A stretch of DNA of 64,000 bases from assembly GCA_963693315.1 (NCBI GenBank), contig OY856187.1, forward strand, positions 378,609,306 through 378,673,305. Direction: 5' to 3'. A program made the position numbers and the translations under genes. This DNA is from Diogma glabrata. Lineage: Eukaryota; Arthropoda; Insecta; Diptera; Cylindrotomidae. The first letter of the stretch is position 1. Every line of letters starts with the position of its first letter. Shown here piece by piece: positions 10,995 to 22,862 of the stretch. The notes under the pieces were generated by a model. The model did not search any database and was not told the origin of the DNA. It was given only the letters and a program-made list of their open reading frames with translations.

Positions 10995-12370
10995 TAGGGT
11001 TTCTCAAACGGGATCCCGGGGGTAAATTTTCATCCCGTTTTCCCGGGATTTTATCCCGGTATCCCGCTATTTTCATTAACATTTTTTTGTACTTTTTTCA
11101 AAGGTATTAAAAGTTTTCTCACTCGACAATCGAGTAGTTTTTAATTCTTTTCCCTCTGTAGTAATTAATTTCGTTCAAAATTAAGAAAATGTTTTTTTTG
11201 ACACATATGGTGTCATGGTTTTTTTGTATGGTTTTTTGACACATATAAACACAACAAATTAAAATCAATCAAACTTAAAATAGGTAGATTTTTCTGAGAA
11301 ATCTACCTAAAACTTGCACTTCATTTCTCTTAATTTATGTTTAATGGTTCTCTTGGACGGATGGCTCAATGGATCGTTCAATGGACGTTTCGTCACGAAA
11401 ATTCGGACAAAATTGAGTGATGGCGCCATTGACAACTAGTTTTTTGAAAAATTGTTTAAAAATTAGTATTATTTTTTTTTTTTTTAATAAAATGTGTTGT
11501 GTAGTAGGAATTACAATATGTATCACAATAACACATAAAAACCTTTTAAGACCAAGGTCCCACAACAACATACGTTCAAAGGTGTTGATGGACGTAAATC
11601 TTTCTTTTTTTGTTTTTTTATATTTTTTGTTAAAGAATGAATAAACAAAAAATCCTATCACTGACAAAATATGACATAGGCCAATATTTTATGATAGAAT
11701 AGAGAAAATAAAAGTAAATTAAAAAGTAAATAGCAAATTTTTACAAAAATTTGCTGAAACAACAAAAATGTAGTTGCCAATAATCCAGCCGGTTGCATAT
11801 TCCTTGATCCTGTGACGCACCGTCTTTCTTAAAGATTAAAGCCCACACATAGTTATATGAAGGCTCGTTTCCCCAAGAAAGCAATAGCGTCTCATCATCA
11901 AGGACTATTTCACAGCTAAGATTGAGGGTGCTACCGTTGACTGAATACAGTTCATCCGCCACCACCCCTAAGATGTCACCTTGGCTAGTGATATCTCACT
12001 GCTAGTGCCAGTGGTATGTGATATCTCACGTTAACTCGTATGTCAATAGCAGGGACTGGAGTACGCGGGGTTGTCACACCCGTAGATCAAAAATAAAAAA
12101 AAAAATTTCAAAACAATGAATTTATTTTTGGTTTGTTTTTATGTATTCTTTTTTATTTAATTTTTGAAGGTTTTTTAATTAAAAATAATGGAAATTTAAA
12201 AATCAATAGCACATTTTTTGTGCTGTTTTAATTTTACACATTTTTCTACCACCCAATTAGAAAAATCTAGCTGTTTAGAGTTTCCCGGGATTTCCCGGGA
12301 TCCCGAGAATTTAATATTTTTTGTCCCGGCTTCCTGGGATTTGAATTTCTACGGGAAATGAGAAACCCTA
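10995..12370. mobile_element. Non-autonomous hAT-like element with 8 bp target duplication
   Basis: The element begins TAGGGTTTCTCA and ends TGAGAAACCCTA, 12 bp perfect terminal inverted repeats. It is flanked on both sides by the same 8 bases, TTTCGGAT (10987-10994 and 12371-12378). An 8 bp duplication with a (C/T)AGGG-type end is the hallmark of the hAT superfamily. Subterminal repeats of CCCGGGAT/ATCCCGGG lie just inside both ends. No transposase is encoded. The interior is taken up by a family B retroposon copy in reverse orientation. Confidence 0.9.
11460..12112 (-). mobile_element. Family B retroposon copy (poly-A tailed), inside the hAT-like element
   Basis: The plus strand starts with a T-tract (11470-11485), which is a poly-A tail if the minus strand is sense. 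It is followed by TGTTGTGTAGTAGGAATTAC, CCTTTTAAGACCAAGGTCCC, ATGACATAGGCCAATATTTT, AATCCAGCCGGTTGCATATT and CTAGTGATATCTCACTGCTA, ending GTCACACCCGTAGATCAAAA. The same blocks in the same order occur at 15590-16262, 20936-21412 and 33618-34168, with a fragment at 46905-47056. A minus-strand open frame of about 74 codons (11741-11965) is seen but matches nothing I know. SINE or truncated LINE is an inference from the tail. Confidence 0.8.
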
Positions 12371-12500
12371 TTTCGGATATATTAGAGATCTCGACTTCGT
12401 TTCGATCTCAAAACGTATATCCTCACCTTTCGATCTCAAAAAGTATATCCTCCATCGGTAAAACTTTCTTACTGCCCTTAATACTTAAATAACTATAGTA

Positions 12501-14710
<2,210 letters not shown>

Positions 14711-15370
14711 CAGGGTGGTCTTTAAGATTTTCGGAATTTCAAATTCTGGGTAACTTTGAAATTAAATTGCAGGAAAACGGCTCACCCGTTTTATGTGTGT
14801 TAGAAAGGTATTTGACTAAACTATTGGAAAAAAATGCACTGTAAACTTTTTGCTTAAACTGTTAACAGTTATTAGAAATAATATTTTTAAAGACGACATC
14901 AGCGTTTTTAATTTTATTTATTTCACCTATACTTCTTGTTTGCTAAATATTCAGTCGATCTAAAACCTCGGTCGTGCATATCACGAAATTAATCTAAAAC
15001 TAAAGTGTGTTGATCTGAGATGGACATCTAAAATAATATCTATGGAACAAAAAAATCGTTCGTTCTCTTTAAATTTTAGTATGTTTTAGAGTGAGGTTGG
15101 AACTTTATTATCACGCAAAAAAAAAAAACAAAAACTTCTTGATTTTCGACATCAGCACCATCTTTGTATTAAATTATTTAACACAAAGAATTAAGAAATA
15201 TTAAGAAATTATTAAATAATTTAATATTTTTAACAATTTTGTTTGCTTACAACATTTTACAGTGTATTTTTTCGATATGTTAGTCAATCGGTGAGCCGTT
15301 CTCTTGCAATTCGATGTCAAAGTTACGTTACCCTAAGTTTGAATTTTCAGAAAACTTTCGAAGCACCCTG
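14711..15370. mobile_element. Foldback element with CAGGGTG ends
   Basis: The left end CAGGGTGGTCTTTAAGATTT is matched by the right end AAACTTTCGAAGCACCCTG (reverse complement CAGGGTGCTTCGAAAGTTT). GGGTAACTTTGAAATTAAAT and AAAACGGCTCACC on the left pair with GTGAGCCGTTCTCTTGCAAT and GTTACGTTACCCTAAG on the right. The interior is AT-rich and noncoding. The TAACTTTGAAATTAAATTGC block is shared with the foldback at 45002-46291. Confidence 0.72.
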
Positions 15371-15589
15371 TACTCAAGCTAGACACGTTATAATTTGTTT
15401 AAAAACACAATTATTTTTATTTAAATTTTAACCTCTACTACTTATATTCCAAATATGAAGTCGATCAAAAATGGTCCGTTTCAAAAACCGACTTTTTGGG
15501 TCATTCAGAACACGAGTAATTCAACTATAGTAGAATTAGGATTTTATGCTAGGCCATAAAACTTGGTGATGGGTGTCTATACGCATGGA

Positions 15590-16262
15590 GGGATCAGTTT
15601 TTATTAATTTGTTAATTTTTTTCTATTTTTTGATCCACGGGTGTGACAACCTCGCGTACTCCAGTCCCTGCTATTGGCATATGAGTTAACGTGAGATATC
15701 ACATACCACTGGCAATAGCAGTGAGATATCACTAGCCAAGGTGATATCTTAGGGTTGCTGGCGGATGAACTGTATTTAGTCAACGGTAGCACTCTCAGTC
15801 GTAGCTAATGAATATTCCTTGATGCTGGAACGCTGTAGCTTGCTCGAAGAAACGAGCCTTCATATAACTATATATCTGAGCTTTTAATCATTGAAAAATT
15901 TACTGCGTCCTATAATCAAGGATTATGCCATTAGCTGGACTATTGGCAAACCAATTTTAGTTTTGTTCCTGCAAATTTTTAAAACAAATTTGCTTTTTAT
16001 CTCTTATTTTATTTTTATTTTCTCTATCCTATCACGAAATATTGGCCTATGTCATATTTTATATGTGATAGGATTTATGGTTTAGTTATCCATTATTGAA
16101 CAAAAAAAATTAAAAAATAACAAAAAAAAAACAGATTTGCGTCCATTAACATCCTTAGAACGCATGTTGTTGTGGGACCTTGGTCTTAAAAGGTTTTTAT
16201 GTGTTGTTGTGACACATATTGTAATGCCTACTACACATCACATTATTAAAAAAAAAAAAAAA
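15590..16262 (+). mobile_element. Family B retroposon copy, sense orientation
   Basis: Same block order as 11460-12112 but reverse-complemented. It starts GCATGGAGGGATCAGTTTTT, passes ACGGGTGTGACAACCTCGCG and GGTCTTAAAAGGTTTTTATG, and ends CTACTACACATCACATTATT followed by an A-tract at 16248-16262. The tail marks this strand as sense. No intact protein. Confidence 0.82.
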
Positions 16263-16518
16263 TAGTGAACGATAAGAAAATTAGAATTATTAAAGAAATC
16301 CAGCATCAAAGACACAGCGGAAAATTCGTCGATTCCTTGATATTACCGGTCAATTACAAGTTTTGCGTTTCCTCTATGAAATTTAAAAAAAATCAGGAAT
16401 CTTTAATTGAAGTCAACATGCTGCGTAATCAATTTCCAGAGACGGCATTTTAAGGTCTTATTAATACTCTCTAGGATAATGCAAAAGATAGTTATACGTA
16501 AGAGTAAAATATAAATCA

Positions 16519-16645
16519 AACACCTGGTTCAGTAGCCAAATTCTGTAACTGTGAAGCGGTGAAGTGATAAGTTATTTAATGAAAAGAAACGAAGATATTT
16601 TTAACATTTCACCACTTTACAGTTACAGAATTCAGGCTCCAGATC
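16519..16645. repeat. Hairpin MITE, AATTCTGTAACTGTGAAGC type
   Basis: CCAAATTCTGTAACTGTGAA with GCGGTGAAGTGATAA on the left pairs with TTTCACCACTTTACAGTTAC and AGAATTCAGGCTCCAG on the right. A diverged half copy (CACCGCTTCACAACTACAGA then ATTCGG) lies near 17521-17548, next to a second local hairpin CACCGCATTTTGCGGTG. Confidence 0.72.
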
Positions 16646-17549
16646 TGGATGAATAGCATCTGATTTTATCAAATTAGTTGATGTCAACTGTTATTCAGAG
16701 CGTATACAACCGTAAGAATGGCAAAGGAGATAGAAATCATATTTTTTTTTGAAAAGATATACACAAAAACGTCATCGATTACACCATGCTGTGAACACAT
16801 TACGCAATATAAGGCAACATATAACGTTACACACAGCACGGCGGATAATCCAGCTATAGCGGCGGATAATCCAGCAGTTGTCACTTGCATTTGCCGTGTT
16901 ACCTTTCCTTAGTAGTATGTCTAATTCTTTTTCCAGATTTCAAACAAGCTGAAACCCTTCCCTGATGTATGAATCATCGATATTGAATAAACGGACGGGC
17001 ACAACCGAACACATTTACTTTTTGACTTGTTTACACAAAAGCCAAAATCTAGGAAGCAATTTTGATTTTAATGAAACTTTTGATCCCAAATGGAAAGGAA
17101 CATTTTAGTTAAACCAAAGTTGAACCAATCCGTGGTTTTATTTAACTGGATCTCCACAGCGGTCTCTGTGATCTGAACATCGTTGTTCTGGAGTGTATTT
17201 TGTTTGTTTTTTTGTTATATAAATTTTTTTTTGAAGATTAATATTATCCTTTCAGACTAATGCTAATTGGGTCTGACAATCTCGCGAACTCTAAGTATAA
17301 GGAAAGTTTTATTTCGTGGAGAAAGTTAGGAATGGCGAACAACAGGAAATGGACATTGTTGGTCATTAGTGGTTTCCGCTAGTACCATTTTACCTTGTGC
17401 TGTTTCGTCAGACCTTGACTCTTTGCCGAGATAGAAACACTCCCCAGTTTTTTTAAAAGTAAAGTTTAAAAGTATTATCACTTCACCGCATTTTGCGGTG
17501 GTGATTAAAAATTGATCACTCCACCGCTTCACAACTACAGAATTCGGCA

Positions 17550-18872
17550 AATATTCTTTTAATGGTTGCCAGTAGATGAGATCGCCTGTACTTTGAGCTG
17601 CGACTACTACGCTCAAAGCAACACCAAGCCTAAGATCTACCTTTCAATGCAGATTGCATGAGTGTTGCCAGTGCGTTGGTAGGCAGAAACATAAGTGGAA
17701 AATGCTCTCTGAGGAAAACCGAATACGTTGGTCTGCCAAACTATTGTAATAAACTTCACAATCTAATCTATAATACTTCCAATAGTGTATTTAGTTTTTT
17801 TTTTCAACAACCTAGGTTGTGTTTTGAGTCACTTCTTTTGTTGAAATCGGTGTGATTTTTTAAATTTTACAATACGTCTTTTATATTGTGCCGAAATTCT
17901 TTTGATTTTACGAAAATGTAATAACATCACTGAGTTTGACCAATCAGTTGGTCTTTACACTTTAGAGTATTTATAAGTATAGAAAACAGAACTACAAAAT
18001 AAGATGAAGAGAGACAAAAAAAAATTGTGATAGCGCATCTGTCAAATTCAATTTCTCTTTTCTCAATTTTGATTTGTTTTTCAATGTTTATATTTACTAC
18101 CCCAAACTTTTTTATTAAATTATAAATTAAAAACAATTCTAAATTTAAAATGCCAAAAAATGTTAAATGTTTTCTTCATAGCTGTGCTAATTTTTAAAAA
18201 ATGAATGACAATAATTACAATAGTAATTTAAATTTTTGAATTATTTCCAGTGATTATTTTTTAAATCGAATATTTTATAAAAGACAAGCAATATTTTCTA
18301 CATAACATGAAGAACATGAAAAAAATCTAAGTTATGAAATTAATCACAAACTATATTATAGAAATTTGCTGGCAAGCTTGATTCATTATTGACAAATTTA
18401 TTTTTTATTGATGAAATTTCAAAAGACTATGTTTGGTTATAACAAAACCCAAAATGTCATTTTTTTTCACAGTCGCAGGGAGAGAGATACTATTGCTTTT
18501 TGTGGTGGGGTTTATTTTTTATAGATTTAAAAAGGAAATTGTACAATTTTGAATCAACTGAAAAAGTTACGTACGTGTGTAGGAAGAAATTTAAGTTTCT
18601 CAGAGATAAAACCAAAAACATACGATTTGACAAAATTGGTTATGGTGATCGCAACAACATGCGTTCTAATGTGCAAATCTTTCTTAGGGTTCTGTACCTT
18701 CAAAAAGTAACTGCATTCTATTGGTGAAACTTCGGTGTCCGTCCGAATTTCTACATAATCGATTTTCTCACAAATTATAAGTGCTATCGACTTGAAATTT
18801 TCTACAATTATAAACTGTGTATTTGTCCACACCTATTGATAACCAAAAAAATGCATATATTTGTTTTATCTG
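17550..18872. other. AT-rich DNA, nothing recognised
   Basis: No coding similarity or repeat structure that I can name. Confidence 0.45.
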
Positions 18873-20010
18873 TAAACTTCTGTGGAGAAACCACATGGAA
18901 ACGGTGGTAAGCAAAGCCGTAGGAGCTCTGATGCAAAAATTTTGCGGGTAAAACATCGGGGGGCAGTCCCGGTATCCTAAGATGAATGTATACTATGATA
19001 GTGAGACCAGCCATCACTTACGGAGCAGTCGCATGGAACAAAAGAGCCCAACTTGACGCTGGGAAGACTAAGTTGGAAAAGGTGCAGAGGCTGGTTTGTA
19101 TCTGCATCACGGGAGCAATGAGAGCATGTCCTACCGCATCAATGGGGATGCTGTTAGGACTTGTTCCACTCCACTTGCAGGTTAAGAGCGTAGCAAGGGA
19201 AACCATACTGAGATTCAGCATGCAGGGTATCGGAAAGGGAAAAATCATCGAGTCTAAATATCGAGAAAGTCTTTTCATCTAGAACTCCTTGCTTGAGTTT
19301 CCTAAAGACGGAATGATAAAGAAGTTCAATTTCGATAGGAAATATACATCGCAATTGTGCAAAAAAGTGGAGTGGAGCAGTGAATCCACTACGTACCATC
19401 TGAGTAATGATGTAATCAAATGGTACGCGGATGGTTGGTTCAAAGACCGAAGCAGGGGTGGGTGCAGGAGTATTTGGACCAAATACTTTGTGCCCATGGG
19501 CACCTACCCAAGCGTCTGCCAAACCGAAATATGTGCTATCGAAAGGTGCGCAGACTTCAGCTTAGGAAGAAAATATAAAAAGAAGAGAATTGCCATTCTG
19601 TCGGTTTTTTGTGGATTGAGGACATCCACGAAAGGATGGAAGTAATTATGATGGCTTAAGGCAGTCCAAGAAGTTGATTGGATTGGAATCAAACGAGATC
19701 AGTAATTTACTCTAGGATGAACAACAGGAACAACCGGAGAATACTGACAGGGTTTTTTACAGGACACTGTAAACTAAGAAAACACCTTTAGAACATTGGG
19801 GTGGGTGGAACCGAGGGACGAATGTAGATTCTGTCTATTGGAAGAAGAGACCACAGCCCATCTTCTGAAAGATTGTGAAGCCTTGATCTACACGATAAGG
19901 TTGCATCTGGGGGAGTATAATATTATGGGCATGACCTGCATAAACTTAACCCTTCCATATCCTGAAAATCTTAAAGGAGGCTGGATTGGAGGAGGTACTC
20001 TAACTGGGTA
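18873..20010 (+). pseudogene. LINE (I/Jockey/R1-type) 3' half: RT C-terminus, RNase H, CCHC
   Basis: Order along the plus strand: the thumb region of the reverse transcriptase (LLWRNHMETVVSKAVGAL; after a frameshift IVRPAITYGAVAWNKRAQ, LEKVQRLVCICITGAMR, LLGLVPLHLQVK). Next a decayed RNase H domain (WYADGWFKD at about 19420; LGTYPSVCQTEICAIERCA at about 19498; KRIAILS). Last the terminal cysteine motif CRFCLLEEETTAHLLKDC at about 19822-19878. Frames change near 18985, 19280 and 19645-19795. It is a 5'-truncated dead copy. Clade assignment by resemblance only. Confidence 0.9.
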
Positions 20011-20345
20011 TTCACCAGGGAGTAGTAGGGTGAGGTACAATAGATCATTTTGGTCGCAGTGCAACATATCACCACCGATTTTAATCTTAATCTTTATCTG
20101 TACTTTATAGACATAGATAAGGAGATAGTAAGACATAAGTATTTTTTAAGGAATCGAGTTTGGATTTAGAAAAATCGAAAATGATGGAAATATTTCAAAA
20201 AAAATTTCAATGAATTTTCGACTGCTTAGTTTTTAAGTTATTGCAAAAATATGAACTTTTCTGTACTCCTCCCCCTCCCTTAACGTCGAACATTACTTAA
20301 AAAAAAGTCACGGTTATAGGAAATGTAAAGATTGAATGAAAACTA
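20011..20345. other. Spacer, probably LINE 3' UTR remnant then AT-rich DNA
   Basis: No protein match. It follows the LINE C-terminus directly. Confidence 0.4.
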
Positions 20346-20740
20346 CCCGGAGCAGAAATTAGTTAGGGAATGCCTGAATACAGTCAGGGCCTGATCACGG
20401 TCAGATACGGCAAGCCCTATTAGGGCAATCTGATGTGGGCCTGTTCCGGACCTGAATTAGAATACCATTTTATGGCAAACTTTATTTGGATATATCCGGC
20501 TCTGATTTGATTTTTCGTATCTGACCCCTAGTTGGGCAATCTGATCAGGGCCTGATACAAAATGCCTTACTACGGTTTGCCCTATTTAATTTTATATGGA
20601 AAGCTTGATCAGTGCCTGATACGTTTCTCCCAATCAGTGCCTGATTAGGCAAAAGCGTTACACTTATGATCAGGGCCCTATCAAACTAGGACTAACCTGA
20701 ACAGGGCCGTATTTGAGCCCTAAGAAATTTCTGCTCGGGA
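20346..20740. mobile_element. 395 bp MITE with CCCGAGCAGAAATT termini and TA flanks
   Basis: The left end CCCGGAGCAGAAATTAGTTA is mirrored by the right end AAGAAATTTCTGCTCGGGA. TA precedes (20344-20345) and follows (20741-20742), consistent with a TA target duplication. The interior is unusually GC-rich for this window and is built from variants of GGGCCTGATCAG, GGGCAATCTGAT and GTGCCTGATACG. A 5' fragment (AAATTAGTTAGGGAAAGCAT and GTGGGCCTGTTCCG) recurs at 48420-48520. Noncoding. Confidence 0.82.
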
Positions 20741-20935
20741 TAGCGGTCGGCTCATCATTTAAAATGCTATTTGGAAGTGGTTTAGAGTGGAAATTTTTAG
20801 TCCAAATTAATTTTTATTGTAATTTACCGAGGGACCGTTTTTGATTTACATATTTCTAAAATTTTGTTTTGAGAAGAACTATTCTCGTAGAATATTATAT
20901 ACACGGAACCCTCGACGACTTGTACGACTTTTTTT

Positions 20936-21412
20936 TTTGTTTCTTTTTTTGAAAAGAAGGGATAACTAAACAATAAATCCAATCACATATGGAATATGAC
21001 ATAGGCCAATATTTCATGATAGGATGAGAAAATAAATATAACAAAAGAGATAAAAAACAAATTTCTTTTAAAAACTTGCACGAACAAAACTAAAATGAGT
21101 TTGTTCATAATCCAGTGGCATATTTATTGATCAAGTGACACACTGTCTTCCTCAATGATTAAAATTCACATATTCATTCATTCGAGCAAGCAATAACGTG
21201 TTATCATTTAGGCATATTCCATAGTTAAAACAAAGGGGGCTACCCTTGACTGAATAGAGTTAGCCAGCACCCTTAAGATATCATCTTGGCTAGTGATATA
21301 TTTAACTAATATTACCAATGGTATGTGATATCTCAGGTTAACTCATATCTATGTCAATAGCAGGGACTAAAGAACGGCGGGACTGTCACATCCGTAGATC
21401 TGAAATTAAAAA
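20936..21412 (-). mobile_element. Family B retroposon copy, diverged and truncated
   Basis: Blocks ATATGACATAGGCCAATATT, GATATCATCTTGGCTAGTGA and GACTGTCACATCCGTAGATC are in family order. The tail-proximal part is missing or degraded. Confidence 0.75.
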
Positions 21413-21935
21413 ATTACAAATCAAAAAATGATCAATGATTAATGCGTATAAAATTAAGTTGTCTAGGTTGTGGGACATTCTCACAGCAAAATTCAACTGA
21501 GCTGAAGTTGAAAAGGAGCAAGCCAGGCCTCCGCACAAGTAGACGGTTTTTTAGTTTTAAGTGTAATTTCCGCTCTCAACTGAGGAAGTAAGTTCGGTTC
21601 CGGCAACAGTTCTGTAAATTGTACTTTAAAACGAATTTATTCTAAATAGCTTTATTATTTATTTGATGTTTTTGACCATGTTTCGGCGTTACCAGCAAGG
21701 CAAAGTATAGGTTAGAAAAATAATGTAAAGCAATTATAAGCTAGCAATTAAATAAAAACACTACCGTAATGTTAATCGTTTGTAAATACACAAACAAAAA
21801 AATATGTTAGTATCCGTTCTGCTACATAGATTATTATTTTTTTATTGAGATTATTTTGATAGTAAATAAAAAAAGATGTGTGAGACATTTATGGCATTTT
21901 ATATGTTTGTTTTGTGGTAAAAGAAAAATACTTAC

Positions 21936-21974
21936 AGCTTTCTGTGAACTATCTTGATGGAAGTATGAATACAT
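21936..21974 (-). CDS. Doubtful small 3' exon of the ELOVL gene
   Basis: On the minus strand a 39-base open stretch is bounded by TTATTTTAG on the upstream side and a consensus GTAAGT donor downstream. It is phase 0 at both ends, so it could follow exon 22401-22553 in frame. It would add 13 residues (MYSYFHQDSSQKA). ELOVL C-terminal tails vary, so similarity cannot decide. If used, a further exon with the stop codon must lie below 21936. An AG followed by a short open frame ending in TGA near 21585-21620 is one candidate. This could equally be a chance pair of splice-like sites. Confidence 0.3.
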
Positions 21975-22400
21975 CTAAAATAAATTATGTTTTTACCATC
22001 ATGTTTTACAAATAAAATTTTTTTCATGAAATATTGTTTGATACCAAAAATACAAATATTGAAAGTCGACCAAACTTCCCTTTGAATTATATTCAAAACA
22101 AATCGAAATTAATAGTTCAATAGTTTGAGTATAGACGAAGTTGAAAGATTGGATTTTAACTACATCATTGTATGTATATTAATAATTAAGAAAGTTGAAG
22201 ACATGTGATTGAAAATTTTTAAATTACATTTACTTAATAAAAACAAACGCCTTAAGAAATAAAGTTCAATGAAATTAAAAACAAATTTATCATAAACTCA
22301 GAAATAATACAATAAAAATAACTAAAATTCCCGATATCATTTAATAAATATTTTTGATAAACACAAACAATTTCAATTAAATTTTCGTTTAATATATTAC

Positions 22401-22553
22401 CTTGCTTTGTCTGTATGCTGATTTGTAAAATTCATTAAATAAGAAGAAAAACATGACTGCGTGCATTCCAATCCACCAAACAAAAGCTTTTGGATAGTTA
22501 CAATCAATAAATAATAATTGGAAGGCATGAACCATGATTGCAATAAATTGAAC
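22401..22553 (-). CDS. ELOVL fatty-acid elongase, last recognised exon
   Basis: 51 codons, phase 0 at both ends, starting VQFIAIMVHAFQLLFIDC and ending NEFYKSAYRQSK. It holds the last two hydrophobic segments of the elongase fold (FIAIMVHAFQLLFI and FVWWIGMHAVMFFFLF). The acceptor is AAAG with a weak T-rich tract, the donor is GTAATA, and the intron separating it from exon 22620-22862 is only 66 bases. The K/R-rich end RQSK is where ELOVL cytosolic tails begin. The tail and stop codon must be in a later exon, since reading on gives a stop within a few codons inside the intron. Confidence 0.93.
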
Positions 22554-22619
22554 CTTTATCAAAAAATAAAATAAATTGTATTTAATTATAACATGAGAAT
22601 ATATTTAAAAATAAATTAC

Positions 22620-22862
22620 CATTTGAAGTGTTGTAAGGTATTTTTTCCACCATAAAAACCTTTGGAATTGTGGACCCATTGCAGCGAATAAATAATAACT
22701 ATACATGACAATGTGAACAAAAGTGTTTAATAAACCAAAAAATGTACTGTGACCACCTGGTGTGAATTTAACTCCGAACCAAACTGACATTGGCATACAT
22801 CCATGATGAATAACGTGAAGGGTTGATACTTGACTTGTTTTTTTACGTAAAACAAAGAAAAT
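22620..22862 (-). CDS. ELOVL fatty-acid elongase, catalytic exon with HxxHH
   Basis: ELOVL enzymes are ER membrane 3-ketoacyl-CoA synthases. They condense malonyl-CoA with a fatty acyl-CoA, the first step of very-long-chain fatty acid elongation. This 81-codon exon begins IFFVLRKKTSQVSTLHV and carries the catalytic histidine box HVIHH (residues 16-20 of the exon). It continues with MPMSVWFGVKFTPGGHSTFF, LLNTFVHIVMYSYY and FLWWKKYLTTLQM, all family-diagnostic. The acceptor is ATTTTAG, the donor GTAATT, phase 0 both sides. There is no stop or frameshift and all motif residues are present. The closest group by eye is the insect ELOVL1/7-like set (Drosophila CG31522/CG31523 type), an inference. 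Confidence 0.97.

Larger units (their letters stand above)
10951..12500. mobile_element. Hairpin MITE split by an hAT-like insertion
   Basis: The left piece, 10951-10994 (GGGCATTAAGAGTATTACCG), is complementary to the right piece around 12447-12490 (CGGTAAAACTTTCTTACTGC then CCTTAATACTTAAATAAC). If the insertion 10995-12370 is set aside, the pieces make a hairpin of about 170 bases. A related, unbroken hairpin is at 51005-51110, ending in almost the same CCCTTAATACATAAATAGCT. This supports the nested reading. Confidence 0.75.

Noticed and set aside
11741..11965. 74-codon minus-strand frame in family B as a gene
   Set aside because: Broken in the other family B copies, so not maintained; no known domain.
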